From assembly GCF_015999465.1 (NCBI RefSeq), contig NZ_CP065534.1:3348001-3412000 (forward strand): 64,000 bases of DNA, written 5' to 3'. Positions 18,734 to 28,130 of this stretch are shown piece after piece (the first letter of the stretch is position 1; each line of letters opens with the position of its first letter). A model generated the notes under the pieces. The model was not told the DNA's origin. It saw only the letters and a program-made list of their open reading frames with translations, and searched no databases. The position numbers and the translations under genes are program-made. The stretch is from Lonsdalea populi (GTDB lineage Bacteria > Pseudomonadota > Gammaproteobacteria > Enterobacterales > Enterobacteriaceae).

Positions 18734-19945
18734 ATGAAGTCATACATGAGTCCTATCCCACTTTTTTTTGTTTCTTTAGTATTTATTGCAGACGGCCTCA
18801 CGGTGTTTTTGATCTCCGTATTGGTCTATTCGGAAACCCAAAGTCTGACCTATTCGGGGCTCGCCTACGCCTTGTGGTGGCTGCCCCGGATTATACTGAC
18901 TCCCTTGCTGGGAGCCGGCATCGACCGCTGGGGCGTGCGCACGCTTTCCATCGGCTCGGATGCGGTCAAAGCATTGGCCTGCCTGTTACTGTGTCTGGTA
19001 GTGCACTTCACGCGGGACCCGCTGCTCTTATCCCTGTGCGCGGGGGTGTTCGGCACCGTCGTATCCGCGGGCAATGCACAAACCACGCTGGCGTTTGAGA
19101 AATGGATCGCCGCCTACAGCCAGGATGTGAATAAAGACGCCTACCTGCTGACCCGAGCAGATTTATTAGGCTGTATTGTAGGCCCGTTGCTCGGCATCTT
19201 ATTTTATGACTCAGGCTACATGACGATTTTATTTATTGCCGCCACCTGTTATTTAATCAATGCCTATTATTTTTTGATCATTCAATATCGTACTCTCGCC
19301 GCGAAAAATACGTCTCTGGCAAGGACCGATTTAATGCCTTCCCGGAGCTTATTTAAAAGTCCGCTAATTATTTTGACGATATTTCTGGCAGCGGGAAATA
19401 ATTTCTTCGCTGGATTAATTGCCTCAAGCGGTCCGGCCATCATTGAGACCAAAATGGCGTTGCCCATTGAATATTTCGGGTTGGTTCAGATTTTTGCGGG
19501 AGCCGCCGGCATGGCCACGACCTTTATTTACGGCGCCGGAATGCGGCGTTTTAGCAAAGAGGCGCAGCTGACGTTCGGCATTCTCGTCATCACGCTGTCG
19601 TCGCTGGCGCTCTGCCATACGATGGACAGACTGATACCGTTTCTCATCTTCTACTCGCTGTGCATTGCGGGAAAAGTCTTCACCGATAACGTTATGCGTA
19701 CACTGCGTATTACCCTGATCCCTTCCCGGCAATTGGCCGGCGCCTCTTCGCTGATCGTGATGCTGAATCAGTCTATCCTGCCGTTTATGTGGCTGTTTCT
19801 GTTTATCGCTGAACATTATCGCCTGCCTATTCAGCGCTTTATGTACATCGCCGTGGGGATTGCCCTACTATCGGGGTTGGGGATCGTGCTGGGAATGCGT
19901 AAAATGCAACAATATGCACCTATCTCGTCACCACAGACCAAATAG
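18734..19945 (+). CDS. Major facilitator superfamily transporter
   Basis: A 403-residue protein with about 12 hydrophobic segments distributed over the whole length (for example PIPLFFVSLVFIADGLTVFL near the N terminus, and FMYIAVGIALLSGLGIVLG near the C terminus). The loop after helix 2 has GAGIDRWGVR, the degenerate MFS motif A. It most resembles the Mef-type/enterobactin-exporter-like drug or metabolite efflux branch, but the substrate cannot be read from sequence. ATG 18746 is an alternative start with AGGA 11 bases upstream. Its neighbour is a secreted chorismate mutase, without evident functional link. Confidence 0.8.
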   Translation: MKSYMSPIPLFFVSLVFIADGLTVFLISVLVYSETQSLTYSGLAYALWWLPRIILTPLLGAGIDRWGVRTLSIGSDAVKALACLLLCLVVHFTRDPLLLSLCAGVFGTVVSAGNAQTTLAFEKWIAAYSQDVNKDAYLLTRADLLGCIVGPLLGILFYDSGYMTILFIAATCYLINAYYFLIIQYRTLAAKNTSLARTDLMPSRSLFKSPLIILTIFLAAGNNFFAGLIASSGPAIIETKMALPIEYFGLVQIFAGAAGMATTFIYGAGMRRFSKEAQLTFGILVITLSSLALCHTMDRLIPFLIFYSLCIAGKVFTDNVMRTLRITLIPSRQLAGASSLIVMLNQSILPFMWLFLFIAEHYRLPIQRFMYIAVGIALLSGLGIVLGMRKMQQYAPISSPQTK

Positions 19946-20021
19946 CGCCAGCGTTTTCTAGTGGCGAGGGCATAGACCCCACCCGGATAAACATATCCCA
20001 TATCTCTAGCAAGGAGCTACC

Positions 20022-20549
20022 ATGTTACGGAAAACGATGCTTCTCACCCTCGTGTTTTGTTGCAACGCCATCGCCGCGGGGACATCGCCGGTCGCCGATC
20101 TGATCAATCAACGACTCAGCTACATGAAGGACGTCGCCGCCGATAAAATGGCGCATCAACGACCGATTGAAGATTCAGGGCAAGAACACAATGTCCTTGA
20201 GATCAGCCTGCGTCAGGCGGAGAAAGATGGACTGGACTGCGCTTCCACCGCCCCGTTCGTTCAAGCGCAGATGGATGCGGCTAAGGCGGTTCAGTATCGC
20301 TACCGCGCGGACTGGCTCTCGTCTCCCGAGCTGAACTACCAACCGCTTCCACTGGAGACGGTACGGGCGCGTTTAACCGACATCAATGTGCAGTTGCTGC
20401 AACAAATTTCCGTCATGTTACAGCAGGATGGTAACCTTCATCGGTTAACCTATGCGCGGTTCGCGCAGTCTCTGACAGACAAAAAGCTGAGCGTCGGCGA
20501 TAAAAAACGCCTCTACGCTACCTTGCAGCAAATCCGTCTGAAACATTGA
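20022..20549 (+). CDS. Secreted AroQ-gamma chorismate mutase
   Basis: This 175-residue protein begins with a Sec signal peptide (MLRKTMLLTLVFCCNAIAAG, cleavage near residue 19), followed by an all-helical AroQ mutase domain: residues INQRLSYMKDVAADKMAHQ and the downstream QAEKDGLDCASTAPFVQAQM are conserved in the gamma subclass. Chorismate mutase turns chorismate into prephenate; the exported version acts in the periplasm or outside the cell and has been discussed as a virulence factor because it may deplete host chorismate. Ribosome site AAGGAG lies 7 bases upstream. It is followed by a long inverted repeat. Confidence 0.88.
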   Translation: MLRKTMLLTLVFCCNAIAAGTSPVADLINQRLSYMKDVAADKMAHQRPIEDSGQEHNVLEISLRQAEKDGLDCASTAPFVQAQMDAAKAVQYRYRADWLSSPELNYQPLPLETVRARLTDINVQLLQQISVMLQQDGNLHRLTYARFAQSLTDKKLSVGDKKRLYATLQQIRLKH

Positions 20550-20569
20550 TCGGTAAGGCGCGCGATAAA

Positions 20570-20633
20570 ACAGCGCCCCCGCAGAAGAAAATGGGGCGGA
20601 AGCCACGATGCCATTTCTTTACGGGGGCGCTGT
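20570..20633. repeat. Long inverted repeat between aroQ and uhpC
   Basis: ACAGCGCCCCCG at 20570-20581 pairs perfectly except for its loop end with the complementary CGGGGGCGCTGT ending at 20633, and the interior (AAGAAAATGG / CCATTTCTT) continues the pairing. The whole 64 bases can fold into one extended hairpin between two convergent genes. There is no T-run, so it may act as a bidirectional block or be a small dispersed repeat element. Confidence 0.6.
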
Positions 20634-20706
20634 ATCACACGCATGACAACATCAAGCCCGGTCAGATGCCGTCTGGGAAGTCTCGGCGGTCAGGCGACCG
20701 CCCGGA

Positions 20707-22038
20707 TCAGGCCGTTTTTTTCACGTTATCCTGATTCTGCGCACGCAGGAACGGCAGCAGGAACAGCGCTGACAGGCAGGCCGCGATGGAAATCACGACG
20801 AAGAAACCCGACCAGTGCCATTTTTCAACCACCTGCGCCACCGGATAACCGGACAGCGCAGCGCCCAGGTAAGCGAACAGACCGACAAAACCGGTCGCCG
20901 CGCCAGCCGCATCTTTATGAGAACACTCTGCCGCCGCCATACCGATCAGCATCTGCGGACCGAAGATGAAAAAGCCGATAGCGAAGAAGCAGCCCGCCTG
21001 CAACACATAGCTGATGCCCGGCATCAGCCACAGCGCGGCCACGGACAGGAAGATACCAATGGCGAAAATCAGGTTCATCGGCCCACGGTTACCGTGGAAC
21101 AGTTTGTCAGAACCCCAACCTGCGACCAGTGAACCGATAAATCCACCCACTTCAAACAGCGCCAGCGCCGAGTTGGCCGTCATCAGGGAGTAACCTTTCT
21201 CCTGCGTCAGGTAAAGGTTACCCCAGTCGTTCAACGCAGTACGGACGATGTACACCAGCACGTAGGAGACCGCCAGCAGCCAGATGTACTTGTTGGTCAG
21301 CACGTAGCGCTTGATGATCTGACGGTTGGTGAGGCCCTGACCTTCAGACTCCTGTACCAGCTCCATTTCGTCATGACGCCACTGACCGACGCTCGGTAGG
21401 CCCATCGTGTTCGGCTTGTCGCGCAGCCGCCAGCACAGCAGCAGACCCAGCGCAATCCCGATAATGCCGGGGATGATCATGCCGTAGCGCCAGCTGAAAT
21501 GCAGGGAAATAAAGCCCACCAGCAGCGGGATCAGCGCCCCGCCGAAGTTGTGCGAGGTGTTCCAGATAGCCCACCAGCCGCCGCGCTCAGAGCGGGAGTA
21601 CCAGCTGGTCAGGATTTTGGAGCACGGCGGCCACCCCCACCCCTGGAAGAAGGCGTTGACCATCCACAGCGCGCCGAACACCAGCAAGGAGGAGCTCAGG
21701 CCGAAGGCGATGTTGATGACTCCCGTCATCATCAGACCGATCCCCATGAAGTAGCGCGGATTGGAACGGTCGCTGATCATCCCGGAGATAAATTTGGAGC
21801 AGCCGTAAGTGATGTAAAACAGCGTGCCCAGGATGCCGATATCCGACATGCTCAGGCCGAGATCGCTCACCATCGCCGGCATGATGAAGTTGAAGCTCTT
21901 GCGGGTGAAATAGAAAGCGGCGTAGCCGACGTACATAACCCACATCAATTGAATGCGCCAATATTTATAGGCCGCATCGATCTGGGCGCTGTCCTGCACC
22001 TGAGGGGCGTCAGGACGGCTTTTTAAAATGAACCACAT
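20707..22038 (-). CDS. uhpC: Hexose-phosphate sensor/regulatory protein UhpC
   Basis: A 443-residue member of the organophosphate:phosphate antiporter family, with the signature GYAAFYFTRKSFNFIMPAM, then SDRSNPRYFMGIGLM and GGWWAIWNTSHNFGGALIP. It is much closer to E. coli UhpC (sensor) than to the transporter UhpT, for example in the segment RNGPMNLIFA-like HGNRGPMNLIFAIGIFLSV. UhpC binds external glucose 6-phosphate and signals through UhpB. It lies 100 bp after uhpB. No uhpT follows, which in E. coli completes the operon. Confidence 0.92.
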   Translation of the reverse strand: MWFILKSRPDAPQVQDSAQIDAAYKYWRIQLMWVMYVGYAAFYFTRKSFNFIMPAMVSDLGLSMSDIGILGTLFYITYGCSKFISGMISDRSNPRYFMGIGLMMTGVINIAFGLSSSLLVFGALWMVNAFFQGWGWPPCSKILTSWYSRSERGGWWAIWNTSHNFGGALIPLLVGFISLHFSWRYGMIIPGIIGIALGLLLCWRLRDKPNTMGLPSVGQWRHDEMELVQESEGQGLTNRQIIKRYVLTNKYIWLLAVSYVLVYIVRTALNDWGNLYLTQEKGYSLMTANSALALFEVGGFIGSLVAGWGSDKLFHGNRGPMNLIFAIGIFLSVAALWLMPGISYVLQAGCFFAIGFFIFGPQMLIGMAAAECSHKDAAGAATGFVGLFAYLGAALSGYPVAQVVEKWHWSGFFVVISIAACLSALFLLPFLRAQNQDNVKKTA

Positions 22039-22138
22039 GAAAACCTCGTTATACTGCTGTCGCGTGAGTGGCGCTTATGGTGCCTCGCGCACGCGCGATC
22101 CGACCCAGCCAATGGCGCAGGACGACTAAGACTTTTTC

Positions 22139-23671
22139 CTAGTTTTGGGTATTTTTTCCGAAAATTGCGGGGAGGATCACAACCAGGCGCGTTCCGCCTT
22201 CGTTACGCAGAGCGCATTCGCCGCCGATGGCGCGCACGCGATCCTGAATCCCGCGTAGCCCATAGCCCGGTTTGACGTGCGCCACATCCACGCCCCGCCC
22301 GTTATCCTGAATACTGACGCAATACTGCCCGGCGGCATTACGCTGGCCGCTGACGTCGATGCGGGTCGCCTCCGCATGACGGCACGCGTTGGTCACGCCT
22401 TCCTGACACAGCCGATAGAGAATGATCTTCAGCGTATCGTCCAGCTGCGCATCCGGAATTTGCCAGTCCAACGAGGTCGTTATCCCCTGATCGGGCGGCA
22501 CCAGATCGCGCAGCAGCGCCGCCAGCGCCCCCGACAGGGGAAGCGTGCTGAGCGCGGCGGGCCACAACTGCGCCAGCAGATCGTGAATGCCGTCATACAC
22601 CCGCAGGGCGTAGGTTTCAATCGCCGATGCGCTGGACAACACCCGCGGCTCCTGCGCCAGCTTCCTGATGATGCCGGAATGCGTGCGGATCACGGTGATG
22701 GTTTGTCCGACTTCGTCATGCAGTTCACGGGCGATCTTGCGCCGGGTGTCCTCTTCCGCCGTCACCAGCGAACGGGCCAGCCGCCGGTTCTCCGCCAGTC
22801 GGAAAATCAGCTGCTGATTCAGATAGCGCTGACGTTCTATGCCCGCGCCCAGCAGCATCCCGGTCAGGCTCTGCGCCAGCAGCGACAACAGCAAATCGCG
22901 GTGAGGCCCCATACCGTGGGGTTCGGACGCGATCAACACCACGCCGTTGAGCAAGGTCGCCAGCAGCGCGCCCTGCCAGCCATAACGGTAGGACATGAAA
23001 ACAATCGGGATCGCCAGACAAAACGGCGCAAAGCGCCGCAGTTCGACGTCATCCGCCTGACGCTGAAGCCAGACGCTAAAGGCGAACAACACCAGATATC
23101 CGCCCAGATGATGCAACCTCATATTCAGCGGCTGATGAATCAGCCCCGGCTCCAGCGGCGCCCAGCGCTGCCGGGACAAATATTGCCAGATCAACAGGCA
23201 GGTCGGCGCGACCATCAATCCGCCGCTCAGCCCCAGCAGCAGCGGTTGCACGGGGGCGGTGCCCATCACCAGCGACCAGATCACCGCCTGCAACGCCGCC
23301 GCCAGCACGACGACGGCCCCCTGCTGCAAAGGCCACTGCCACTCCGCCTCGCTCTGCAGGGATCGCTGCAGCCACCCGGCCGTTAACCGCAATAGCGCCA
23401 GGCACGCCGGCAGAGTACACAGCAACGCCCACAGTTCGGCGCTCGCGCCAAACTGCTGATACAGCACCCACAGCATCACGGCTTCCGCGCACAAGATCCC
23501 GCTCCAGCATCGGCGCGGCGTTTGCAGCAGCACGCCGACCCGCAGGCCGAAGGGGAACAACATCACGGCCTCCAGCGGATGGGCGACCAGCGCGGTGCCG
23601 ATCCCCCACAGGCAAAACCAGGCGGCGGCATAGAGGAAGAAAATGGAGACGGCAAGAATGAGGCGCTGCAT
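22139..23671 (-). CDS. uhpB: Sensor histidine kinase UhpB
   Basis: The 510-residue protein has an N-terminal half with about eight membrane segments (MASE1-type sensor region, residues 1-280), a dimerisation/phosphoacceptor segment RRKIARELHDEVGQTITVIR near residue 310-330 with the phosphorylated His, and a HATPase domain with NACRHAEA and DNGRGVD / GYGLRGIQDRVRAIGG. With UhpC it senses extracellular hexose phosphate and phosphorylates UhpA. Its start codon shares a base with the uhpA stop (TGATG). Confidence 0.94.
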   Translation of the reverse strand: MQRLILAVSIFFLYAAAWFCLWGIGTALVAHPLEAVMLFPFGLRVGVLLQTPRRCWSGILCAEAVMLWVLYQQFGASAELWALLCTLPACLALLRLTAGWLQRSLQSEAEWQWPLQQGAVVVLAAALQAVIWSLVMGTAPVQPLLLGLSGGLMVAPTCLLIWQYLSRQRWAPLEPGLIHQPLNMRLHHLGGYLVLFAFSVWLQRQADDVELRRFAPFCLAIPIVFMSYRYGWQGALLATLLNGVVLIASEPHGMGPHRDLLLSLLAQSLTGMLLGAGIERQRYLNQQLIFRLAENRRLARSLVTAEEDTRRKIARELHDEVGQTITVIRTHSGIIRKLAQEPRVLSSASAIETYALRVYDGIHDLLAQLWPAALSTLPLSGALAALLRDLVPPDQGITTSLDWQIPDAQLDDTLKIILYRLCQEGVTNACRHAEATRIDVSGQRNAAGQYCVSIQDNGRGVDVAHVKPGYGLRGIQDRVRAIGGECALRNEGGTRLVVILPAIFGKNTQN

Positions 23672-24261
23672 CAGTACCCCAACATACGCTGCGCCAGCTC
23701 GACGTTATTGTTGACGCCCAGTTTGGCGAACAGATTGGCGCGGTGGACGTGTACCGTTTTCGGGGAGAGTCCCAGCTGCAACGCGACCTCGCGCACGTCG
23801 TACCCCTGCGCCAGCAGCATGGCGACTTCGCCTTCGCGCCGCGTCAACGGGTCGACCAGCGAGCGCGTCAGCTGGCGGGCGATCTCCGGCATCAGATAGA
23901 CGCCGCCCTGACCCACGGTGCGCACGGCCGTCACCAGATCGTCCGGATGACAACGTTTGGACAGAAACCCCCGCGCGCCGCGCTCCAGCGCCAGTTCCAC
24001 CATCGCCGGATTATCGTGCATCGACAGCATAATCACCGCCAGCCCGTAGGGCAGGTCTGCCAGCAGATCCAGTCCGCTTTCGTCGGGCATAGAGATATCG
24101 CAAATGCAGATATGCGCCTGCAATCCCGGCAATCCCTTGCGCGCTTCGGCAGCCGAGCTGAACTCACCCACCACCTCCATATCCTCTTCCAGCGCCAACA
24201 GTTGCACAAATCCTGAACGCACGATGTAGTGGTCATCAATGAAGACAACGCGGTAAGTCAT
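23671..24261 (-). CDS. uhpA: Response regulator UhpA
   Basis: From ATG at 24261 the protein has 196 residues, equal to E. coli UhpA; an in-frame extension to 24345 is non-homologous. The receiver domain ([18 protein letters not shown]) has the phospho-acceptor Asp55 in [12 protein letters not shown], and the C-terminal LuxR-type helix-turn-helix covers about residues 130-190 ([20 protein letters not shown]). UhpA-phosphate activates uhpT in E. coli; the target here is not visible in the window. Confidence 0.95.
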   Translation of the reverse strand: MTYRVVFIDDHYIVRSGFVQLLALEEDMEVVGEFSSAAEARKGLPGLQAHICICDISMPDESGLDLLADLPYGLAVIMLSMHDNPAMVELALERGARGFLSKRCHPDDLVTAVRTVGQGGVYLMPEIARQLTRSLVDPLTRREGEVAMLLAQGYDVREVALQLGLSPKTVHVHRANLFAKLGVNNNVELAQRMLGY

Positions 24262-24392
24262 AGCAGGCTCCGGGGGAATGAACGGAAAGGCGGAGATTAT
24301 ACATAATGCCCGGCGCAGGCCACAGTACCCCGCTCGCCTCAGCATCAGGCGAGCGCGGTCCCGTCTTCGCGCGCCGTCACACGCCCTCGTGC

Positions 24393-25160
24393 TTATCCCT
24401 TCGCCTGAAAAATATGCCGTCGGTGGTAGGCCATTTGCGCCATATCCGGCGGAAACCGGCTGGGCAGACGGAGGGAATGTCCCTCGTACTGCGCAAAATA
24501 AACCTCGCGAACCGGGCTTTTCAGATTTTTGATTCTGGGAGAAAGTTGCAGCTCCAACGCCTCATTAAAGGTTATTAGCCCGGTATCGAAGGCTTTGTCG
24601 TGTAGATTGGACAGGCACAGGCCGTTGCTGGGATTCAGCCGGTGTTCCTCCGCCGTTTTCCACGGCCGAATATGGCTGGCAACCAGCAGCATCGGTTCGT
24701 CCAGACCGGTGACGCAACAGCGTTCGCCGTAGGCGCCCAGCACACGCTTGCGAAACAGCTGTTGGCCGATACGCGTTTTCACCGGCGTCCAACGTTCCCC
24801 GCCCCGGAAATCCTCTTCCGCTGCCTGCGCCTGCGGCGGCGTCGCCGGCAACGTCATCCGCGTCAGCGCCTGCTCACACTGCCGTTCGAAGCGCTGCGGA
24901 TCGCCATTCATTTCCTGCCACAGCGCCCGGTCGGCGTTGGACGCGCCGCGCAGGCCGGTACGCCCGGAGGCGATGATAAACGGATCGAGGCTCGCCAGAT
25001 TGACCAACTTCATCGCCAGCGCCGAAGGGGTGCGATTCAGCAGCGCGGCGTAGCGGATGATGTCGGGATTGCGCGAATGCAGCTTGCCGAACGGCAATTG
25101 ACTGTACAGCGTGAAAGCGACCAGCAGTTGGTCCCGGGTCCAAAGTGGGGCAGCAGCCAT
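24393..25160 (-). CDS. HNH endonuclease family protein
   Basis: A 255-residue protein. The N-terminal half is helical and resembles DNA-binding portions of such nucleases ([20 protein letters not shown]). The C-terminal HNH domain spans about residues 150-215: [20 protein letters not shown], then [20 protein letters not shown], with the catalytic His/Asn/His set apparent. Such stand-alone HNH_2 proteins occur in restriction-like defence or mobile settings, but no partner methylase is nearby, so the role is unknown. Confidence 0.82.
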   Translation of the reverse strand: MAAAPLWTRDQLLVAFTLYSQLPFGKLHSRNPDIIRYAALLNRTPSALAMKLVNLASLDPFIIASGRTGLRGASNADRALWQEMNGDPQRFERQCEQALTRMTLPATPPQAQAAEEDFRGGERWTPVKTRIGQQLFRKRVLGAYGERCCVTGLDEPMLLVASHIRPWKTAEEHRLNPSNGLCLSNLHDKAFDTGLITFNEALELQLSPRIKNLKSPVREVYFAQYEGHSLRLPSRFPPDMAQMAYHRRHIFQAKG

Positions 25161-25320
25161 AGGCGTTCCGTCAGGTCATTAAGGTTTAGCGTTACGAATG
25201 ACGCCAACTATGCCAGGACAGAATCCGAAATGCATGCCGCGGCGGCGATGACCGCGCTGGATCATCGCCGCCCGCTGCGCTAACGTCATGACAGCCCTTT
25301 AGCCGTTAACCCGAGATAAC

Positions 25321-26433
25321 ATGCCGAATTTCCGCCGTTTTTCGTTTCGCGCACCGCTGCACACGCTGGGCCTGCTCGCCGTGCTGGCGCTGGCCGGCTG
25401 CGCCGGTAAAGGCGCCAAAACCCCAGCGCCGCGCCCGGCGGACATCCGAGCACAGTTGCTGACGCTGATGCCTGCGAATGTCAGCGATCGACAAGGCTGG
25501 GCGGAAGATATCGCCGTCGCCTTCACCGCGCAGCAGCTTGACCCCAGCCCGGAAAACCTGTGTGCCGTTCTCGCCGTCACCGAGCAAGAGTCGACGTTTA
25601 AAGCCGACCCGCAGGTGCCCGGTTTATCAAAAATCGCCTGGCAGGAGATCAACCGTCGCGCCGAACCACTGCATATTCCGGCGTTTCTGGTACGCACGGC
25701 GCTGTCGATCACCTCGCCCAACGGCAAAAGCTATAGTGAACGGCTGGATAAGGTCCGCAGCGAGAAAGAACTGAGCGCGATCTTCGACGATTTCATCGAG
25801 ATGGTGCCGATGGGACAGCAGCTGTTTGGCCGCCTGAACCCGGTGCGCACCGGCGGCCCGATGCAGGTCAGCATCGCGTTCGCCGAAGCCCACGCCAAAG
25901 GCTACCCCTATCCCATCGACGGCAGCGTGCGCCGGGAAGTCTTCAGCCGTCGCGGCGGCATGTACTTCGGCATCATGCATCTGCTGGGCTATCACGCCGG
26001 CTATACCCAGTCGATTTATCGCTTCGCCGACTTTAACGCGGGCTGGTACGCCAGCCGCAACGCGGCGTTCCAACAGGCCGTCAGTCGCCTGAGCGGCATT
26101 TCACTGGCGCGGGATGGCGATCTGATCAACTACGGCTCAAACAAGGCGGGCGCGACCGAACTCGCGGTGCGCTCCCTCGGGAAACGGCTGAAACTAAGCG
26201 ACCGAGCAATCCGTCGGGATCTGGAGAAAGGCGATACGGCGGCCTTCGAAGAAACCGACGTGTATCAAAATATCTACGCGCTGGCGGACCGCTCGGCGGG
26301 CGGAAAAGCGCCGCGCGCCATGCTGCCGGGGATCGCGCTGGAAAGCCCCAAGATCACCCGCAAACTGACCACGGCGTGGTTCGCCAAACGGGTGGATGAG
26401 CGACGCCGGCAGTGTCTGCGCCGGGCGAAGTGA
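25321..26433 (+). CDS. yaiW: DUF1615 surface lipoprotein YaiW-like
   Basis: The 370-residue protein has a lipoprotein signal peptide ending in LALAGC (Cys27) and then the DUF1615 domain over nearly all the rest, with segments PGLSKIAWQEINRRAE, VPMGQQLFGRLNPVRTGGPM and YRFADFNAGWYASRNAAFQ that coincide with E. coli YaiW. YaiW is an outer-membrane lipoprotein co-expressed with the peptide importer SbmA and helps uptake of proline-rich antimicrobial peptides. No sbmA lies beside it here. Confidence 0.9.
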   Translation: MPNFRRFSFRAPLHTLGLLAVLALAGCAGKGAKTPAPRPADIRAQLLTLMPANVSDRQGWAEDIAVAFTAQQLDPSPENLCAVLAVTEQESTFKADPQVPGLSKIAWQEINRRAEPLHIPAFLVRTALSITSPNGKSYSERLDKVRSEKELSAIFDDFIEMVPMGQQLFGRLNPVRTGGPMQVSIAFAEAHAKGYPYPIDGSVRREVFSRRGGMYFGIMHLLGYHAGYTQSIYRFADFNAGWYASRNAAFQQAVSRLSGISLARDGDLINYGSNKAGATELAVRSLGKRLKLSDRAIRRDLEKGDTAAFEETDVYQNIYALADRSAGGKAPRAMLPGIALESPKITRKLTTAWFAKRVDERRRQCLRRAK

Positions 26434-26679
26434 GTCGGGGAAACAGTGAAAGTGGTCTGAGCCGCGAGACGGCATCACGCCTCACCAAAGGGTCATCCGG
26501 TTCGGCGAAGGACACGCGCCGGGGAGTGCGAATGCGTGCGATAACTCAGCCAGCCTCCGCGAAACGACCTCGCCGCCAGCCTTCGTCTGCTTTCGTGAAC
26601 ACTCAGGTTAACGAAAAAACGCGCCAGCGCCTGCTCTCGCGGGGACCTGACGCGATGTCGCGCGTGTCGTCGCGGGGAA

Positions 26680-28059
26680 TTACCGGCCGTCCCGTTCGCC
26701 GGCCATCCCTTTGCCGGACGACCAGTGCAGCGCCAGCTTCTGCGCCGCCTTCACCTCATCGGGCTGCATCCCCTCTTCCAGCGCGTTGCGGGCGTTGATG
26801 GCGTTGACCATGCCCTCGGTGGAGGCCAGCGAGAACCAGGCGTAGGCGTGAATACGGTTGCGCGGTACGCCCAGCCCTTCCTGGCGCATCGTACCCATAC
26901 GGTACTGCGCCATGCGGTTGTCGGCATACGACGCCAGCCGATACTGTTTGACGGCCTCGACGTAATCCGCTTCGCCGCCCAGCCCCAAACGCAGCATCTC
27001 GCCATAGGCGAGCTGCGCCTGCGTGTCGCCCTGCGCCGCCGCTTTGCCGAACTCGATCCGAGCGTGAACCAGATCGCCCGTTTGCTGATAATAAAGGCCC
27101 AGCGCGTACTGCGCTTTGAGAAAGCCTTTCGACGAGGCGGTCTGGAAATACGCCACCATCCGGTCTGCGTTCTGAGACAAAAGGCCAAGCCGGTAGTTGG
27201 CTTCCGCCGAGCCGCCCGCCGCCGCTTTTTGCAGGAGCGCCTGGCCCTGCGTTTTATCAAGCGGCAGTTTATTGCCGGTCAAATACGCCATGCCCAGCCA
27301 TAGCTGCGCCTGCGGTTCGCCGCCCTGCGCCGCCTTGCGATACCACTCGAGCGACTCCTGACCTTGCGTGTGTTGCGCCATCCAGTATTGCGCCTGCAGC
27401 TGGCCTGCCTGCGCCGCTTTGTCGTACCAGCGCTCGGCCATGTCGCCGCGCTGCGTCACGCCCCGCCCTTGTTCATAGCGCAGCGCCAGCTGATACTGCG
27501 CATCCCGATTGCCCTGTTCCGCCGAGCGTTCAAACCAGCGAACCGCCTCTTTGGCGGCGTCCGGATGCGCCGCGTACCACGCCGCCAGTTCGAATTCGGC
27601 ACCCGCATGGCGTTTCTTCGCCGCGGCTTCAAACGCGTCCAGGCACTCCGACGCCAGCGTGTTTTGATGGCGCGACTTGCACTGCATCCCCAGACGATAG
27701 TTGGCCTCGCTATTGCCGAAATACGCCGATTTCCGCCACCAACGTTCGGCCAAAGGGATGTTTTTGGGTTCGCCCAGTCCGTCCTGATACCAGTCGGCGA
27801 CCTGTAGCGCCGCCGCGCCGCGCAGGTCGCCGCTCGCGCTTAGTCGCCCCCCCTGCTCCGCCGCTTTCTGCATCCAGCGCATGGCGGCGGGATAGTCGGG
27901 CTTGGCGGCCAGCCGTCTCGCCAGCTGATATTGCGCCGTGCCGTTGCCGTCGGCGGCGGCGCGCGTCAGATCCTGGTCGGACAGCGACGACACCGGAGCG
28001 CCGCACGCCGTCAGACACCCTGCCGTCAGGAGGGCAACCACTGTTTTACGCATCATCAT
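26680..28059 (-). CDS. Sel1-repeat lipoprotein
   Basis: A 459-residue product with a signal peptide and lipobox LTAC (Cys19), then about ten Sel1/TPR-like helical repeats of about 36 residues (for instance AQYQLALRYEQGRGVTQRGD and AQLWLGMAYLTGNKLP). Sel1 repeats mediate protein binding; many are periplasmic. The gene is directly downstream of vasL in the same direction (71 bp) and may be co-transcribed with the T6SS operon, as Sel1 lipoproteins are near some T6SS loci. A specific function is unknown. Start may be any of three consecutive ATG codons. Confidence 0.8.
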   Translation of the reverse strand: MMMRKTVVALLTAGCLTACGAPVSSLSDQDLTRAAADGNGTAQYQLARRLAAKPDYPAAMRWMQKAAEQGGRLSASGDLRGAAALQVADWYQDGLGEPKNIPLAERWWRKSAYFGNSEANYRLGMQCKSRHQNTLASECLDAFEAAAKKRHAGAEFELAAWYAAHPDAAKEAVRWFERSAEQGNRDAQYQLALRYEQGRGVTQRGDMAERWYDKAAQAGQLQAQYWMAQHTQGQESLEWYRKAAQGGEPQAQLWLGMAYLTGNKLPLDKTQGQALLQKAAAGGSAEANYRLGLLSQNADRMVAYFQTASSKGFLKAQYALGLYYQQTGDLVHARIEFGKAAAQGDTQAQLAYGEMLRLGLGGEADYVEAVKQYRLASYADNRMAQYRMGTMRQEGLGVPRNRIHAYAWFSLASTEGMVNAINARNALEEGMQPDEVKAAQKLALHWSSGKGMAGERDGR

Positions 28060-28130
28060 TTCGTCTTTACCGTCACTCGATCGCCGCGCCCCGCGAGCGC
28101 ATGGGCCGCGGCCTCAATGTCTATGGGCGA

